57,226 nucleotides of DNA from Lachnospiraceae bacterium (lineage in GTDB: Bacteria; Bacillota_A; Clostridia; Lachnospirales; Lachnospiraceae), in assembly GCA_018365895.1 (NCBI GenBank), contig JAGZJD010000008.1, forward strand, positions 1 through 57,226, written 5' to 3'. Of this stretch, positions 35,053 to 44,565 are shown piece by piece (the stretch's first letter is position 1; the number at the start of each line of letters is the position of its first letter). A program made the translations under genes and the position numbers. A model generated the notes under the pieces. It was not told the DNA's origin and searched no databases. It worked only from the letters and a program-made list of their open reading frames with translations.

Positions 35053-36336
35053 TTAACACATTTCTCCTACCATAATATCGATAATCTCTTCGTTTGTCTC
35101 TTTCATACCTTCTTTTCCGAGACGTCCTACATTGCGGATTGTTTCATCAGCTCCTTTTGTTACAATTCCGTCGCCTGCATAGAACTGCTGTCCGCGGATG
35201 TACATATTATATCCAAGAATTCCGGCATCAACTGCAGATGCAATCTTTGCTGCGCAAGAAGCTTTCGCCCCGTCACATACAATTCCCGATGTAATCGCAA
35301 GCGCATTTACCACTGTATGAGTCACTTCTTCAAATCCGCCTCCACACAGATAGGCAATTCCTGTTCCGGCTGCTGCCCCTGCACATACAGCTCCGCAGTA
35401 TGCACTCAAACGGCCAATTCCTGTCTTCTGGTGAATTGCCACAAGATTAGACAGCACCAAAGCACGATAAAGCTGCTCTTCACTTGCTTTTAATTCTTTT
35501 GCATATTCAATAACCGGAAGAGAACATGTCATTCCCTGATTTCCACTACCGGAGTTGATAATAACCGGAAGTTCGCATCCATTCATTCTCGCATCAGATC
35601 CTGCCGCTGCCTTTGCTTTTGCTCTTGTACGGATATTATTTCCTTCCATATCAAGAAGAACGCTTCCGATATTAGCCCCATAATTGCCCTGAAGTCCTTC
35701 TTCTGAAATTGCTGTATTATACTCTATCTGCCGTCCGATAATTTCTTTAATATTTTCAATTTCCACAGAATTTACAAAATCCCAAATTCCTTCCATATTA
35801 AGCAACGTACGATCTGCCAAGCCTTCCTCATTCTCACCTTTTACCGGAATTTCAAGCAGTTTTTCTCCGTCTTTCTCGATCAGAACAATATTTGTGTGAT
35901 AGTTAGCGATTCTAACTTTCGCATAGGAATCTCCATTGTATACCGTTACGATAATTTCAAATGTCAGTCCATTATCAACATGTTTCACCTGAATCGGTAC
36001 TTCTTCCAGAAACTGTTTCATTGTTGCGATCTCATCTGCTGTCACAACAGAAATGACTTCCAGCTCTTTTTCCGCTTTTCCTGCTACAATCCCCGCTGTC
36101 GCTGCTGCCGGAATTCCTTTTAAGCCGTCAGTATTCGGCACGATTACTGATTTGACATTCTTAATAATACTTCCGCTTACTTCAAGCAGTACTTTTTCCG
36201 GCATCGCACCAAGTACTTCCCGCGCTTTTGCTGACGCATACGCCAATGCGATCGGTTCTGTACATCCCATCGCCGGAATCAGTTCTTCTTTTAAAATCTG
36301 GACGTAGGTACCATATCTCTTATCTGTCTTTTCCAT
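35053..36336 (-). CDS. L-cysteine desulfidase / UPF0597 (CyuA-like) family enzyme
   Basis: 427 aa. Matches the serine-dehydratase-alpha-like UPF0597 family (YhaM/CyuA): ELIPAMGCTEPIALAYASAK near the N-terminus, NSGSGNQGMTCSLPVIEYA, and a later CGAVCAGAAAGTGIAYLCGG and GIVCDGAKASCAAKIASAVD with the Cys ligands of an Fe-S cluster. CyuA breaks L-cysteine to pyruvate, ammonia and sulfide under anaerobiosis. Start at 36336 follows GAGGAGG; an upstream GTG would include it. A GntR regulator is divergent. Confidence 0.85.
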   Translation of the reverse strand: MEKTDKRYGTYVQILKEELIPAMGCTEPIALAYASAKAREVLGAMPEKVLLEVSGSIIKNVKSVIVPNTDGLKGIPAAATAGIVAGKAEKELEVISVVTADEIATMKQFLEEVPIQVKHVDNGLTFEIIVTVYNGDSYAKVRIANYHTNIVLIEKDGEKLLEIPVKGENEEGLADRTLLNMEGIWDFVNSVEIENIKEIIGRQIEYNTAISEEGLQGNYGANIGSVLLDMEGNNIRTRAKAKAAAGSDARMNGCELPVIINSGSGNQGMTCSLPVIEYAKELKASEEQLYRALVLSNLVAIHQKTGIGRLSAYCGAVCAGAAAGTGIAYLCGGGFEEVTHTVVNALAITSGIVCDGAKASCAAKIASAVDAGILGYNMYIRGQQFYAGDGIVTKGADETIRNVGRLGKEGMKETNEEIIDIMVGEMC

Positions 36337-36419
36337 TCGTTCTTGTTCCTCCTCTGATATTATCACTGGTATTATCTATACCCTATTCTAAAGGATTTTT
36401 TCTCTTGAAGCAAACGATA

Positions 36420-36448
36420 TTTACAAGTGCATTTATTTTTGGTAGAAT
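36420..36448 (+). promoter_or_regulatory. Promoter of the GntR gene
   Basis: TTTACA (36420-36425), 17 bases, TAGAAT (36443-36448), in the 154-base divergent interval with the cysteine-desulfidase-like gene. Confidence 0.6.
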
Positions 36449-36490
36449 TGACTGAAAACACATGTCTTTTTTAGACGAAGGAGACTTTAA

Positions 36491-37117
36491 ATGAAAACAA
36501 ATTGTACAATAAAAGATACTGTCTACAAAAATATCATGAACAGTATCATTTCTTCTGAATATAAACCAAATGATATCATTACAGAACGGGAGCTGATTGA
36601 AAAATACGGCTGCAGCAAGTCCCCGGTCCGGGATGCCCTGATTGCACTTTGCAATGAGAAAGTTCTCATCAGCCATCCTCGTTATGGATATGAAGTAGTC
36701 CGGCTTACCGGAGATGACATTCGCAATATTCTGGAATTTCGTTTCGCTCTGGAAGGCTTCTTATTAGAGAAGAGTTTTTCCTCTATTACCTCAGATGATC
36801 TGAATGAGCTTCGCCGGCTTGATGAACTCTGCGAACAGACATTGAAAGAAAGTATGTGGACACACTGGGAAGCAAATACCCAATTCCATTTGAAGCTTGC
36901 TTCTTTTTCACATAATACCTACGCACTGGAACAGCTTTCAGCTGCCATGACAAGATTAAAACGCGCCTACGCCCAATTCTACTGGGAGAATTGGACAACT
37001 GCTACTCCTCATAATGATGTCCGTTTCCACGAAAATATCATTCAGGAGCTGGAACATGGCAATGTTCAAAAATGTATTTCTTATCTGAAAGATGATTTGA
37101 ATGATTTTGGATTTTAG
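36491..37117 (+). CDS. GntR-family regulator, FadR/FCD subfamily
   Basis: 208 aa. N-terminal winged helix (~5-70) with ITERELIEKYGCSKSPVRDA, and a C-terminal all-helical FCD domain (~80-200) with the metal/ligand His and Asp residues (FRFALEGFLLEKSF, FHLKLASFSHN, VRFHENIIQ). FCD domains bind organic acids or amino acids. It is divergent from the CyuA-like gene, which it probably controls. RBS AAGGAGA. Confidence 0.87.
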   Translation: MKTNCTIKDTVYKNIMNSIISSEYKPNDIITERELIEKYGCSKSPVRDALIALCNEKVLISHPRYGYEVVRLTGDDIRNILEFRFALEGFLLEKSFSSITSDDLNELRRLDELCEQTLKESMWTHWEANTQFHLKLASFSHNTYALEQLSAAMTRLKRAYAQFYWENWTTATPHNDVRFHENIIQELEHGNVQKCISYLKDDLNDFGF

Positions 37118-37160
37118 TTTTGAATCACTCTAAAAAATTTTCTACAATTACTTACAAAAA

Positions 37161-37192
37161 CGGCAGTTTTGAAATTCCCTTCAAAACTGCCG
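37161..37192. terminator. Terminator between gntR and rsmI
   Basis: CGGCAGTTTTGAA (37161-37173) pairs perfectly with TTCAAAACTGCCG (37180-37192); the minus strand has TTTTTG after it. Confidence 0.88.
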
Positions 37193-37225
37193 CAATATTT
37201 TAACTCTAAATCTTTCTAAATTATT

Positions 37226-38065
37226 CTATAAAAGCTGCTGATATACGTCTCTTTTACTGATTCCCCGATCTTTCGCTACGCACTTCATAGCTTCTTTTCT
37301 TGACATTCCCTGCTGTTCATAATGTTTCATATGTTCTTCCAGAGAAATTTCTTCCCACTTCATCTGCTGCTCTTTTTTAATTTCTTCTCTGCTGCGCCCT
37401 TCTATTACAAGAACACATTCCCCTTTCGGTTCATTTTCTTCGTAATAGTCGATTGCCTCTCCAAGCGTCGTGCGAAATGCTGTCTCATGTTTCTTCGTAA
37501 GTTCCCGGCACACAGCAATCTTTCGTTCTTCCCCTAATGTCTCTGACAGTTCATGCAGTGTTTTGACAAGTCTGTGTGGCGCTTCATAAAGAATCAGTGT
37601 CCGCGTGTCATTCACCAGTTCCTTCAGAACTTCCTGCCGCTCTTTCTTATCTGTTGGAAGAAATGCTTCAAAAGCAAATCTTCTTGTCGCAAGCCCTGAG
37701 ATAGTAAGCGCCGTTATACATGCAGCGGCTCCCGGCAGAGAGGTTACCGTAACCCCTGCCTCACAGCACATTTTCACAAGTTCCTCTCCCGGATCGGAAA
37801 TCCCCGGCGTTCCGGCATCAGTAATCAGTGCAATATTCTGTCCTTCCAGAAGCTTCTCAACGAGCTTTCTTCCTTTTTCTATCTTATTATATTCATGATA
37901 ACTCGTCATAGGAGTTTTTATTTCGAAATGATTTAAGAGCTTAATACTATTTCTCGTATCTTCTGCTGCAATTAAGTCAACTTCCTTCAGCGTGCGTATA
38001 ACCCGAAAAGTCATATCTTCCAAATTTCCAATGGGCGTTGCACACAAGTACAAAGTTCCTGCCAT
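37226..38065 (-). CDS. rsmI: 16S rRNA (cytidine1402-2'-O)-methyltransferase
   Basis: 279 aa. Tetrapyrrole-methylase fold: GTLYLCATPIGNLEDMTFRV, AEDTRNSIKLLNHF, ALITDAGTPGISDPGEELV, and a C-terminal tail HYEQQGMSRKEAMKCVAKD. It methylates C1402 in the P site of 16S rRNA. Last gene of the long minus-strand run, as yabC ends the equivalent cluster in Bacillus. Confidence 0.96.
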   Translation of the reverse strand: MAGTLYLCATPIGNLEDMTFRVIRTLKEVDLIAAEDTRNSIKLLNHFEIKTPMTSYHEYNKIEKGRKLVEKLLEGQNIALITDAGTPGISDPGEELVKMCCEAGVTVTSLPGAAACITALTISGLATRRFAFEAFLPTDKKERQEVLKELVNDTRTLILYEAPHRLVKTLHELSETLGEERKIAVCRELTKKHETAFRTTLGEAIDYYEENEPKGECVLVIEGRSREEIKKEQQMKWEEISLEEHMKHYEQQGMSRKEAMKCVAKDRGISKRDVYQQLL

Positions 38066-38086
38066 ACTATTTCTCCCTGTATTTTC

Positions 38087-38827
38087 CTATTTCGGCTGAT
38101 ACAATTCCAACACTTCCTGCGTATAACTTCCGTCTTTCTCATAGACAATCAGCGGCTTTTCCACTGTCATCCGAGAATTCCCTCCGCGAACTCCTTCGAT
38201 CAGCACCATATTGGGTTCCTTATCTACATACGGATATACAAGCCGCATACGCTTTGGCTCAATTTTATATGCTACCATTTTTGACAGAATTTCTGCCATC
38301 CTGAATGGTCTGTGCACCATATAAAAACGTCCTTTAAACGGGAGCAGCTTCGCACTTTCTCGCAAAATATCATCTAGCGTACATAATGTTTCATGGCGCG
38401 CAATTGTCATGGCATCCGTTTCATTTTTTAACCCATGCTGTCCAATCATATAGGGTGGATTTGTCACAACAACATCAAAAGAGACATGCCCGAATATGGC
38501 AGATGCCTCTTTGATATCTCCTGTTATAATCTCAATCTTTTCTTCCAGATGATTGTGCAGAACGCTTCTTCTCGCCATGTCTGCACTCTCTTCCTGGATC
38601 TCAAGTCCGGTAAAATGTTTTCCTTTTGTCTTTGCTTCCAGAAGAATCGGAAGAATTCCGGTTCCTGTACCGAGATCAAGCACCTGATCCTGAGGTTTTA
38701 CTCTCACAAAACTTGACAAAAGTGAACTATCCATTCCAAAACAAAATTTCCCCGGATGCTGAATGATCTCATATCCTTTGATCTGAAGATCATCCAGACG
38801 TTCTCCTTGTTTCAGATTAGTTGTCAT
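38087..38827 (-). CDS. tRNA1(Val)-type adenine-N6 methyltransferase
   Basis: 246 aa class I SAM methyltransferase. Motif I LDLGTGTGILPILLEA, and VVTNPPYMIGQHG, whose NPPY is the adenine-N6 catalytic motif. Equivalent to Bacillus YabB / E. coli TrmN6 (YfiC). Its ATG lies inside the end of ricT (11-base overlap), with GGAG about 12 bases upstream. Confidence 0.9.
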   Translation of the reverse strand: MTTNLKQGERLDDLQIKGYEIIQHPGKFCFGMDSSLLSSFVRVKPQDQVLDLGTGTGILPILLEAKTKGKHFTGLEIQEESADMARRSVLHNHLEEKIEIITGDIKEASAIFGHVSFDVVVTNPPYMIGQHGLKNETDAMTIARHETLCTLDDILRESAKLLPFKGRFYMVHRPFRMAEILSKMVAYKIEPKRMRLVYPYVDKEPNMVLIEGVRGGNSRMTVEKPLIVYEKDGSYTQEVLELYQPK

Positions 38828-39728
38828 TTAATTTTGACGCTCCTTCATTCTTCTCTAAAGCAGCCAGCTCTTTCATCTCTTCTTTCGAAAGCTTCACTTC
38901 TTTCTTTCGATGTCTCGGCCGGAATTTCAGCTCGCTTACTTTATATTCCCGAATCTCTTTCTCGTCATTTTCCAGTGTCACTACGACTTTCACAAGCTGA
39001 CGAAGAACACTCAGAGACTGTACCTCGCCTTTCAGTCCTTCTACTGTTGTTACAGTATCTCCGATTGACGGCAGACGACTGTTCAGATATTCATATGTCT
39101 CTTCTTCGTTTGTCAGACAGCACATCAGACGTCCGCATACTCCTGAAATCTTTGTCGGATTCAGTGACAGATTCTGTTCTTTTGCCATCTTGATAGATAC
39201 CGGCGCAAATTCTGACAAATATGTGTGGCAGCAAAGCGGTCGTCCGCAGATTCCGATTCCGCCCCGGATCTTCGTTTCATCTCTGACTCCGATCTGTCTC
39301 AGCTCAATTCTTGTGCGGAACACACTTGCCAGATCCTTTACCAGCTCACGGAAATCAATTCTTCCGTCTGCTGTAAAATAAAACAATACTTTATTATTAT
39401 CAAATGTATACTCTGCATCAATCAGCTTCATTTCAAGCCCATGCTTGCGAATCTTCTCAAGACAGATTTTAAAAGCTTCTTTTTCTTTCTCCCGATTCTT
39501 TACTTCGATTCTTTTATCTTCTTCTGTTGCGATCCGGATCACTGATTTGAGCGGCTGTGTGATCATATCATCTTCCACATCTTTCGGACCTGTTACAACA
39601 TTGCCGAATTCCACGCCTCTTGCTGTCTCTACAATGACCTGGTCTCCCGTCTTCACCGGAAACTTTCCCGGTGCAAAGAAATATATTTTTCCCGCAGTCC
39701 GGAATCTGACTCCTATAATTGTGGTCAT
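38817..39728 (-). CDS. ricT: RicT/YaaT, PSP1-domain Fe-S regulatory protein
   Basis: 303 aa. PSP1 C-terminal domain with the conserved cysteine group ICGRPLCCHTYLSEFAPVSI and VCGRLMCCLTNEEETYEYL. In Bacillus RicT with RicA and RicF forms a [4Fe-4S] complex that promotes RNase Y processing and Spo0A activation; ricA and ricF are not seen here. The C-terminal tail is Lys/Glu-rich. RBS AAGGAG. Three bases after holB. Confidence 0.95.
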   Translation of the reverse strand: MTTIIGVRFRTAGKIYFFAPGKFPVKTGDQVIVETARGVEFGNVVTGPKDVEDDMITQPLKSVIRIATEEDKRIEVKNREKEKEAFKICLEKIRKHGLEMKLIDAEYTFDNNKVLFYFTADGRIDFRELVKDLASVFRTRIELRQIGVRDETKIRGGIGICGRPLCCHTYLSEFAPVSIKMAKEQNLSLNPTKISGVCGRLMCCLTNEEETYEYLNSRLPSIGDTVTTVEGLKGEVQSLSVLRQLVKVVVTLENDEKEIREYKVSELKFRPRHRKKEVKLSKEEMKELAALEKNEGASKLNDN

Positions 39729-39731
39729 TCT

Positions 39732-40730
39732 CTAATTCTCCTTTATCGTCAATAATAACAATTCCATAACAAGATCAAAATTTACATTGGCTTTTAATCT
39801 TGTCTTTGCAGTCTCAATTGCAGAAAGAATTGCTTCCAGCCCTTCATAAGAACTTCTCTTTACCTGTTCCTTAATTACACCGAGCTGATCTGAAAAAATA
39901 ACTCCATTCACATCTTTCGTTGCTTTATAAAGCAGTTCATCCCGATACCATACTGTAAACAAATCCAAAAGATCTGTAATCTCCAGCTTATATTCTCCAA
40001 GCTTCTTCACAGCCTGCACTACTTCATCAAGTTCCATATCTCTGATATATTTCAAAAGCTGAACCGTCTCTTCTTTGATCTCGTTAAAGTGTTCAGAAGA
40101 TGCCAGCATAATTGCTCTTCCCATATTGCCCTGGGCAAAAGATGCACAGATATTTGCCTGATAATCCGGAATCTCCAACTGTTCCATAAGATATTTCTTC
40201 ACAAGCTTATCTTTAATATTTCTCAATTTCAGCATAACACAGCGTGACCGGATCGTTGGCAGAAGTGTCTCTGCATTCTCTGTCAATAGAAAGATCACTG
40301 CATATGCCGGCGGTTCTTCAATTGTCTTCAGCAGTGCATTCTGCGCCTGTACTGTCATAAGATCCGCATTTGGGACAATGTAGATCTTATACGGATCACT
40401 GTATGGCTTAATCTGAATATCTGCATTAATCTGTTCACGAATATCATCTACGCTGATTGTATTTGGCTTCTCATGTATCACACGAATGACATCCGGATTA
40501 TTATCACTCATAATCTGACGGCATGACTGACATTCATAGCAAGGCTCCAAACCTTCTTTATTCTGACACTGAAGTGTTATTGCAAATAAATTCGCAAGCA
40601 GTTTCTTACCTGAACCACGTTCTCCGTTCAAAATATATGCATGGGAAACTTTGTCTTCTTTTACTGCTGTCTGAATATAATCAATAATCTCTTTATGACC
40701 AACGATTTTTTTAAATCCATTATTTACCAT
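39732..40730 (-). CDS. holB: DNA polymerase III, delta' subunit
   Basis: 332 aa clamp-loader AAA+ protein. Begins GFKKIVGHKEIIDYIQTAVK; Walker-A-like NGERGSGKKLLANLFA, zinc site CYECQSCRQIM, and TIEEPPAYAVIFLLTENAE with sensor 1 and the SRC (IRSRC) motif. It is typical of the tmk-holB-ricT cluster. The 96-base gap before it contains no element I recognise. Confidence 0.95.
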   Translation of the reverse strand: MVNNGFKKIVGHKEIIDYIQTAVKEDKVSHAYILNGERGSGKKLLANLFAITLQCQNKEGLEPCYECQSCRQIMSDNNPDVIRVIHEKPNTISVDDIREQINADIQIKPYSDPYKIYIVPNADLMTVQAQNALLKTIEEPPAYAVIFLLTENAETLLPTIRSRCVMLKLRNIKDKLVKKYLMEQLEIPDYQANICASFAQGNMGRAIMLASSEHFNEIKEETVQLLKYIRDMELDEVVQAVKKLGEYKLEITDLLDLFTVWYRDELLYKATKDVNGVIFSDQLGVIKEQVKRSSYEGLEAILSAIETAKTRLKANVNFDLVMELLLLTIKEN

Positions 40731-40826
40731 ATTGATTCCTCTTTTCCAAAATCGTATATAAAATCACATAGAACACAATTTTCATATCAAATACATCATA
40801 ACATATTTTTTTGTGAATATATAGAA

Positions 40827-41504
40827 TTATTTCTTGATTTCCAGATCAACCGCTTCCCGGATCATTCCCTGGATTGTATCAATCGACCGCAGTTTTCCGT
40901 CTTTCATACAGGAAATTACCTTCACCTGAGGATTTTCTTTCGCAATTTCAAGATAGATCTGTCTCGCATCTGTAAGAAGATTTTTAGAACTTTCATATAC
41001 ATCTGCCTGCTCGCCGACATAATTTCGATGCCCTTTTTCTTTTACATTGCTCTTGCTGGCATCCAAATTCACATCGAGAAACAGATAAAGATCTACCGCC
41101 GGAAGTCCGAATTCTCCCTGCTCCAACGCAAAAATCCAGTCAACAAACTCTTTCCGGTAGCTCCCAAATCCTCTCGCACACTGATAAACTGCATTGGAAA
41201 GCGTATAGCGGTTGAAGATGACATAATCATACTGGCTAAGATCAACCTTCCTGAGACTGTTCCAGCGATCTGCCGCATACCACAGACTCATCGAATATAC
41301 ATCCACTTCTGCTGCATTTACCTTATCTTTTCCTGAAAGCATCCTCCCAATTTCTTTTCCAAAAAAACTGTCATATTGCGGAAAATCAATCAAAAACACA
41401 CTTTTCCCGCTCTGTTTCAAATATTCTTCCAATAATGTTGTCTGAACCGTCTTTCCGGAACCGTCAAGCCCCTCAAGACAGATGATTTTTGTCTTCTTAT
41501 TCAT
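40827..41504 (-). CDS. tmk: Thymidylate kinase
   Basis: 225 aa. P-loop ICLEGLDGSGKTVQTTLLEE (~9-28); dTMP-site region YVIFNRYTLSNAVYQCARG, where the usual DRY...S is NRY; LID region YLFLDVNLDASKSNV. Makes dTDP from dTMP. The Asp-to-Asn change and long insert place it in the divergent tmk family common in Clostridia, still consistent with its holB/ricT context. Overlaps the decarboxylase gene by 8 bases. Confidence 0.85.
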   Translation of the reverse strand: MNKKTKIICLEGLDGSGKTVQTTLLEEYLKQSGKSVFLIDFPQYDSFFGKEIGRMLSGKDKVNAAEVDVYSMSLWYAADRWNSLRKVDLSQYDYVIFNRYTLSNAVYQCARGFGSYRKEFVDWIFALEQGEFGLPAVDLYLFLDVNLDASKSNVKEKGHRNYVGEQADVYESSKNLLTDARQIYLEIAKENPQVKVISCMKDGKLRSIDTIQGMIREAVDLEIKK

Positions 41505-42912
41505 TGTTTCGTTCTCCTGTTACTTTTAACATTCCTTCTCGCATGGAACCTTCAACTGAAAATCCCATCTCCCGATAATACACAAGCCAGACAATGATTG
41601 CCCGATTTATCCTCTCTCCCGGTGCAAGAAGCGGAATTCCCGGTGGATAAAGATATGCGTATTCCGCCGAGATCCAACCCTCACAGTCTTCCCACGGTCT
41701 TATCTCAAAATCTGTTTCCGGAAGGCGTTCTATCTCTGCGCTTGTCATACATACATCCGCTTCCGGGAACCGTTCTTCCGTAAACACTGTATCAAAGTTC
41801 TGTTCTTTCAGTTCTTCATCAATAGAAAACAGCGCTTCCACAAGACGTTTCATTCCCTCTTCGCTGTCACATACTGTTGTCATAGCAAGTACATAACTTT
41901 CTGCTTTCATTTCCATCTGAAGATGATATTTTTCCAGAAGAATACGGTACAATTCTCCGCTTGTCATATTGCAGTTCAACGTCGAAATGATAATCTTTGA
42001 CAGATCAAACTGCTCTGTTTTTATTACCTTCAAATGCTTTAAACCCGAAAGTCTCTCCCGCGCCGCAAGAAGCATCCTTTCATATTCACGAAACCATTTT
42101 TCTCCTTCTGTCTGAAGAAAATCCATGCAAGCATCTATAGATGCCATTAGAACATAGGACGGACTGCTGCTCTGCAGCATGTGCAGATATTTTCGTACCC
42201 GCCCCCGATTTATACGTTCTCCATTAATATGAAGAATTGCCGTCTGTGTCATAGACGGCAATGTTTTATGAAGACTATGAATTACAATATCTGCTCCACA
42301 TATATTCGAATTCTCCGGGAATATTGTTCCAAATCCAAAATGAGCTCCATGTGCCTCATCAACGATCAGCGGGATTTCATATCTATGAACGATTTCCCCA
42401 ATAGCACGCACATCTGTAACTACTCCGTCATAAGTTGGAGACACGATCATAACTGCCCGTATTCCCTCATGTTCCCGGAGCGCTCTTTCAATCTCTTCTG
42501 CTGAAATCTCTCCATTCAAATGCATCTCGGTAAGAAATTTCGGATAAATATACACCGGCTGCAGTTCATTCATTTCAATGGCATGGTAGACGGATTTATG
42601 ACAATTGCGCGCCACAAGAATCTTGTCTCCCCGCTTCGTTGTTCCGAGAATCGCACTTAATATTCCAACGGTACTTCCATTGACAAGAAAATGGCTCTCC
42701 TCTGCATGATAAATTTCTGCTGCTCTTTCCTGTGCCTCTTTTAAAATTCCTTCTGCATGATGTAAGTCATCAAATCCGTCAATTTCCGTAATATCTAGCC
42801 CATACGGCAATGGATATGGCAGCTTCCCGTTTCTCTTATGCCCCGGCATATGAAACGGATAACTGTCTCCGGCAGAATATTCTGCCAGTTTTTCATCTAA
42901 TCTCTTCATCAT
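41497..42912 (-). CDS. Orn/Lys/Arg decarboxylase-family PLP enzyme (YaaO-like)
   Basis: ~472 aa. Fold-I PLP enzyme: FHMPGHKRNGKLPYPLPYGL, DITEIDGFDDLHHAEGIL, SHFLVNGSTVGILSAILG, DEAHGAHFGFG, and the PLP lysine in IHSLHKTLPSMTQTA. C-terminal family domain ends YPPGIPLLAPGERI. Probable lysine or arginine decarboxylase; precedes tmk as yaaO does in Bacillus. Start is uncertain: an ATG at 42912 (chosen) or 42909, with only a weak GAGAAG site. Confidence 0.9.
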   Translation of the reverse strand: MMKRLDEKLAEYSAGDSYPFHMPGHKRNGKLPYPLPYGLDITEIDGFDDLHHAEGILKEAQERAAEIYHAEESHFLVNGSTVGILSAILGTTKRGDKILVARNCHKSVYHAIEMNELQPVYIYPKFLTEMHLNGEISAEEIERALREHEGIRAVMIVSPTYDGVVTDVRAIGEIVHRYEIPLIVDEAHGAHFGFGTIFPENSNICGADIVIHSLHKTLPSMTQTAILHINGERINRGRVRKYLHMLQSSSPSYVLMASIDACMDFLQTEGEKWFREYERMLLAARERLSGLKHLKVIKTEQFDLSKIIISTLNCNMTSGELYRILLEKYHLQMEMKAESYVLAMTTVCDSEEGMKRLVEALFSIDEELKEQNFDTVFTEERFPEADVCMTSAEIERLPETDFEIRPWEDCEGWISAEYAYLYPPGIPLLAPGERINRAIIVWLVYYREMGFSVEGSMREGMLKVTGERNNE

Positions 42913-42945
42913 TTTTCTTCTCAATCTTCGTTACGCTACTTCTGG

Positions 42946-43572
42946 CTACTTCTCAATCTTACAATGATAAACGCTGTCTATAACTTCATTCAGCGCATTC
43001 TCATCCTCTGTCATCATTCTTGCACTGATAATATAGCAGTGATCCTCAAATCCAACACCGCCTGATACCGCATATTTGTATTCACTTTCTCCGGTATAGT
43101 GATAAACCGCATGAAAGGTATCCGCACCATTTTCAGATGCATTTTCAAAGCTTACCACTTCTCCCTCCATACTCGGAGAAGTTCCCTTCAAATAACTGAC
43201 ATATTCTTCCGGACTGTGATAAATACTTGACTGCACGGTTTCTACTCCGTCCATTCTGACAATTGAGATCAAACCTTCCTCAGAAACAAATGAAGCGTTT
43301 CCCTCTGCATCGGACTCACATTGCCATGATTCATTCGGCAGCGTAATGGAGATTCTTCCGTCTGCTGAAGTATAGGTAAGTCCTTCTATCGTTCCTGTAA
43401 TCTCCACATTATCTTTGCCGTCTATGATATTCTGCTGTTCTTTCTCCGGCTCTTCTGCCTGGATCGGTTCCGGCGGCTTTGGTTCTTTCTCTTTCTGACA
43501 GCCGGTCAAAATACTTGCTGAAAAGAACAATGCGATTGCAATTCTCCGGAACTCTCTCCTGCTTTGCTTCAT
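42946..43572 (-). CDS. Lipoprotein of unknown function at the end of the Dlt-like cassette
   Basis: 208 aa. Lipoprotein signal MKQSRREFRRIAIALFFSAS with lipobox ILTGC; then a Pro/Glu-rich spacer (~27-60) and a compact domain with LTYTSADGRISITLPNESWQ and EYVSYLKGTSP, not recognised. It starts 21 bases after the SGNH gene, so it is probably made with it and anchored outside the membrane. RBS AAGAGGATG. Confidence 0.75.
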   Translation of the reverse strand: MKQSRREFRRIAIALFFSASILTGCQKEKEPKPPEPIQAEEPEKEQQNIIDGKDNVEITGTIEGLTYTSADGRISITLPNESWQCESDAEGNASFVSEEGLISIVRMDGVETVQSSIYHSPEEYVSYLKGTSPSMEGEVVSFENASENGADTFHAVYHYTGESEYKYAVSGGVGFEDHCYIISARMMTEDENALNEVIDSVYHCKIEK

Positions 43573-43593
43573 ATCTTCATCCTCTTTCTGCTT

Positions 43594-44565
43594 TTACTTA
43601 TGGCCCTTTAGAATCTCTCCCAGCTTTCTGCTGAAAATGTCTGCCATATCTGTATACATATGTCCTTCATAATCATTAAAGCTATTTACAGATCTGTCAA
43701 ATCCTTTTATTTCAATTTCATTAAAATTATAATATGAAATATCTCTTTCTTCCATATACTTTGTAATAAAATCATAGGCACTTTCATATTCTTTTTCATA
43801 TTTTGCTAAAGTTTCCTGAGGAATCGGTGTTGTCACAACAATCAGCTCCATCCCTTCTTCTTCGCAAAGCTTACGAATCTTTTCAAAATATTTGACAGAT
43901 TCTTCCTTTACTTTATCATCAGCCCACACTTCAAATTCATAGTCAAGCGGCGGTCTTCCTATTCTCTGCAGATTTAACGCTCCATCCGGTCCATAGACAG
44001 ATTCTGCATTGCTGTAAAGAGCATCTTCGTAATTTTTATAATCATCGCTTGTCCTTAATTTCAGATTCGCTATAACATTTTTATAACCCTGACGGTATAC
44101 ATACCACGGAAAAAGTGTAGCACGGAAATCAATATCCAGCATTTTGTCCCGAAAATATTCCAATTTTACAAGCGATGGTTCTATCTCTTCATAGACAGTC
44201 GCATAGTCCGGCCCCAGCGAACATTCTGTGATCCAGTAGCCCGGGTCCAACTCATAGATTACTTTCTCCGGCTTCTGGTAACGAAGCATTTCTTTTAAAA
44301 TATAATACGAATCAATCGTCCATTGACCTCCAATGCACATATTCACATTTTTCTTTCCGGTCACTTCATCAAGTACTGCCGGATGAAATGCTGCCTTTCC
44401 ATGAGACGTTCCCACATATACATTGTCATACTGTTTTGTCCGAAGATTATGCATATCATTTCGGAACAGATTTAATGGCCGCAGCGCCATCATAAGGCAT
44501 TCATTTGCAATCAGAAACAGGAGCAAAAATATTACCGGCGATATCCATTTTTTAAAATTGCGCAT
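43594..44565 (-). CDS. SGNH/DltD-like membrane-anchored protein
   Basis: 323 aa. N-terminal membrane helix (~8-27), then an extracellular SGNH-type domain: block I VYVGTSHGKAAFHP with Ser54, GGQWTIDSYYIL, and a C-terminal DxxH-like NDYEGHMYTD. Partners of MBOAT acyltransferases (DltD, AlgX/J types) have this plan. The start at 44565 is set by AGGAGG; it overlaps the MBOAT gene by 14 bases. Probably takes part in extracellular transfer of the acyl/aminoacyl group (inference). Confidence 0.78.
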   Translation of the reverse strand: MRNFKKWISPVIFLLLFLIANECLMMALRPLNLFRNDMHNLRTKQYDNVYVGTSHGKAAFHPAVLDEVTGKKNVNMCIGGQWTIDSYYILKEMLRYQKPEKVIYELDPGYWITECSLGPDYATVYEEIEPSLVKLEYFRDKMLDIDFRATLFPWYVYRQGYKNVIANLKLRTSDDYKNYEDALYSNAESVYGPDGALNLQRIGRPPLDYEFEVWADDKVKEESVKYFEKIRKLCEEEGMELIVVTTPIPQETLAKYEKEYESAYDFITKYMEERDISYYNFNEIEIKGFDRSVNSFNDYEGHMYTDMADIFSRKLGEILKGHK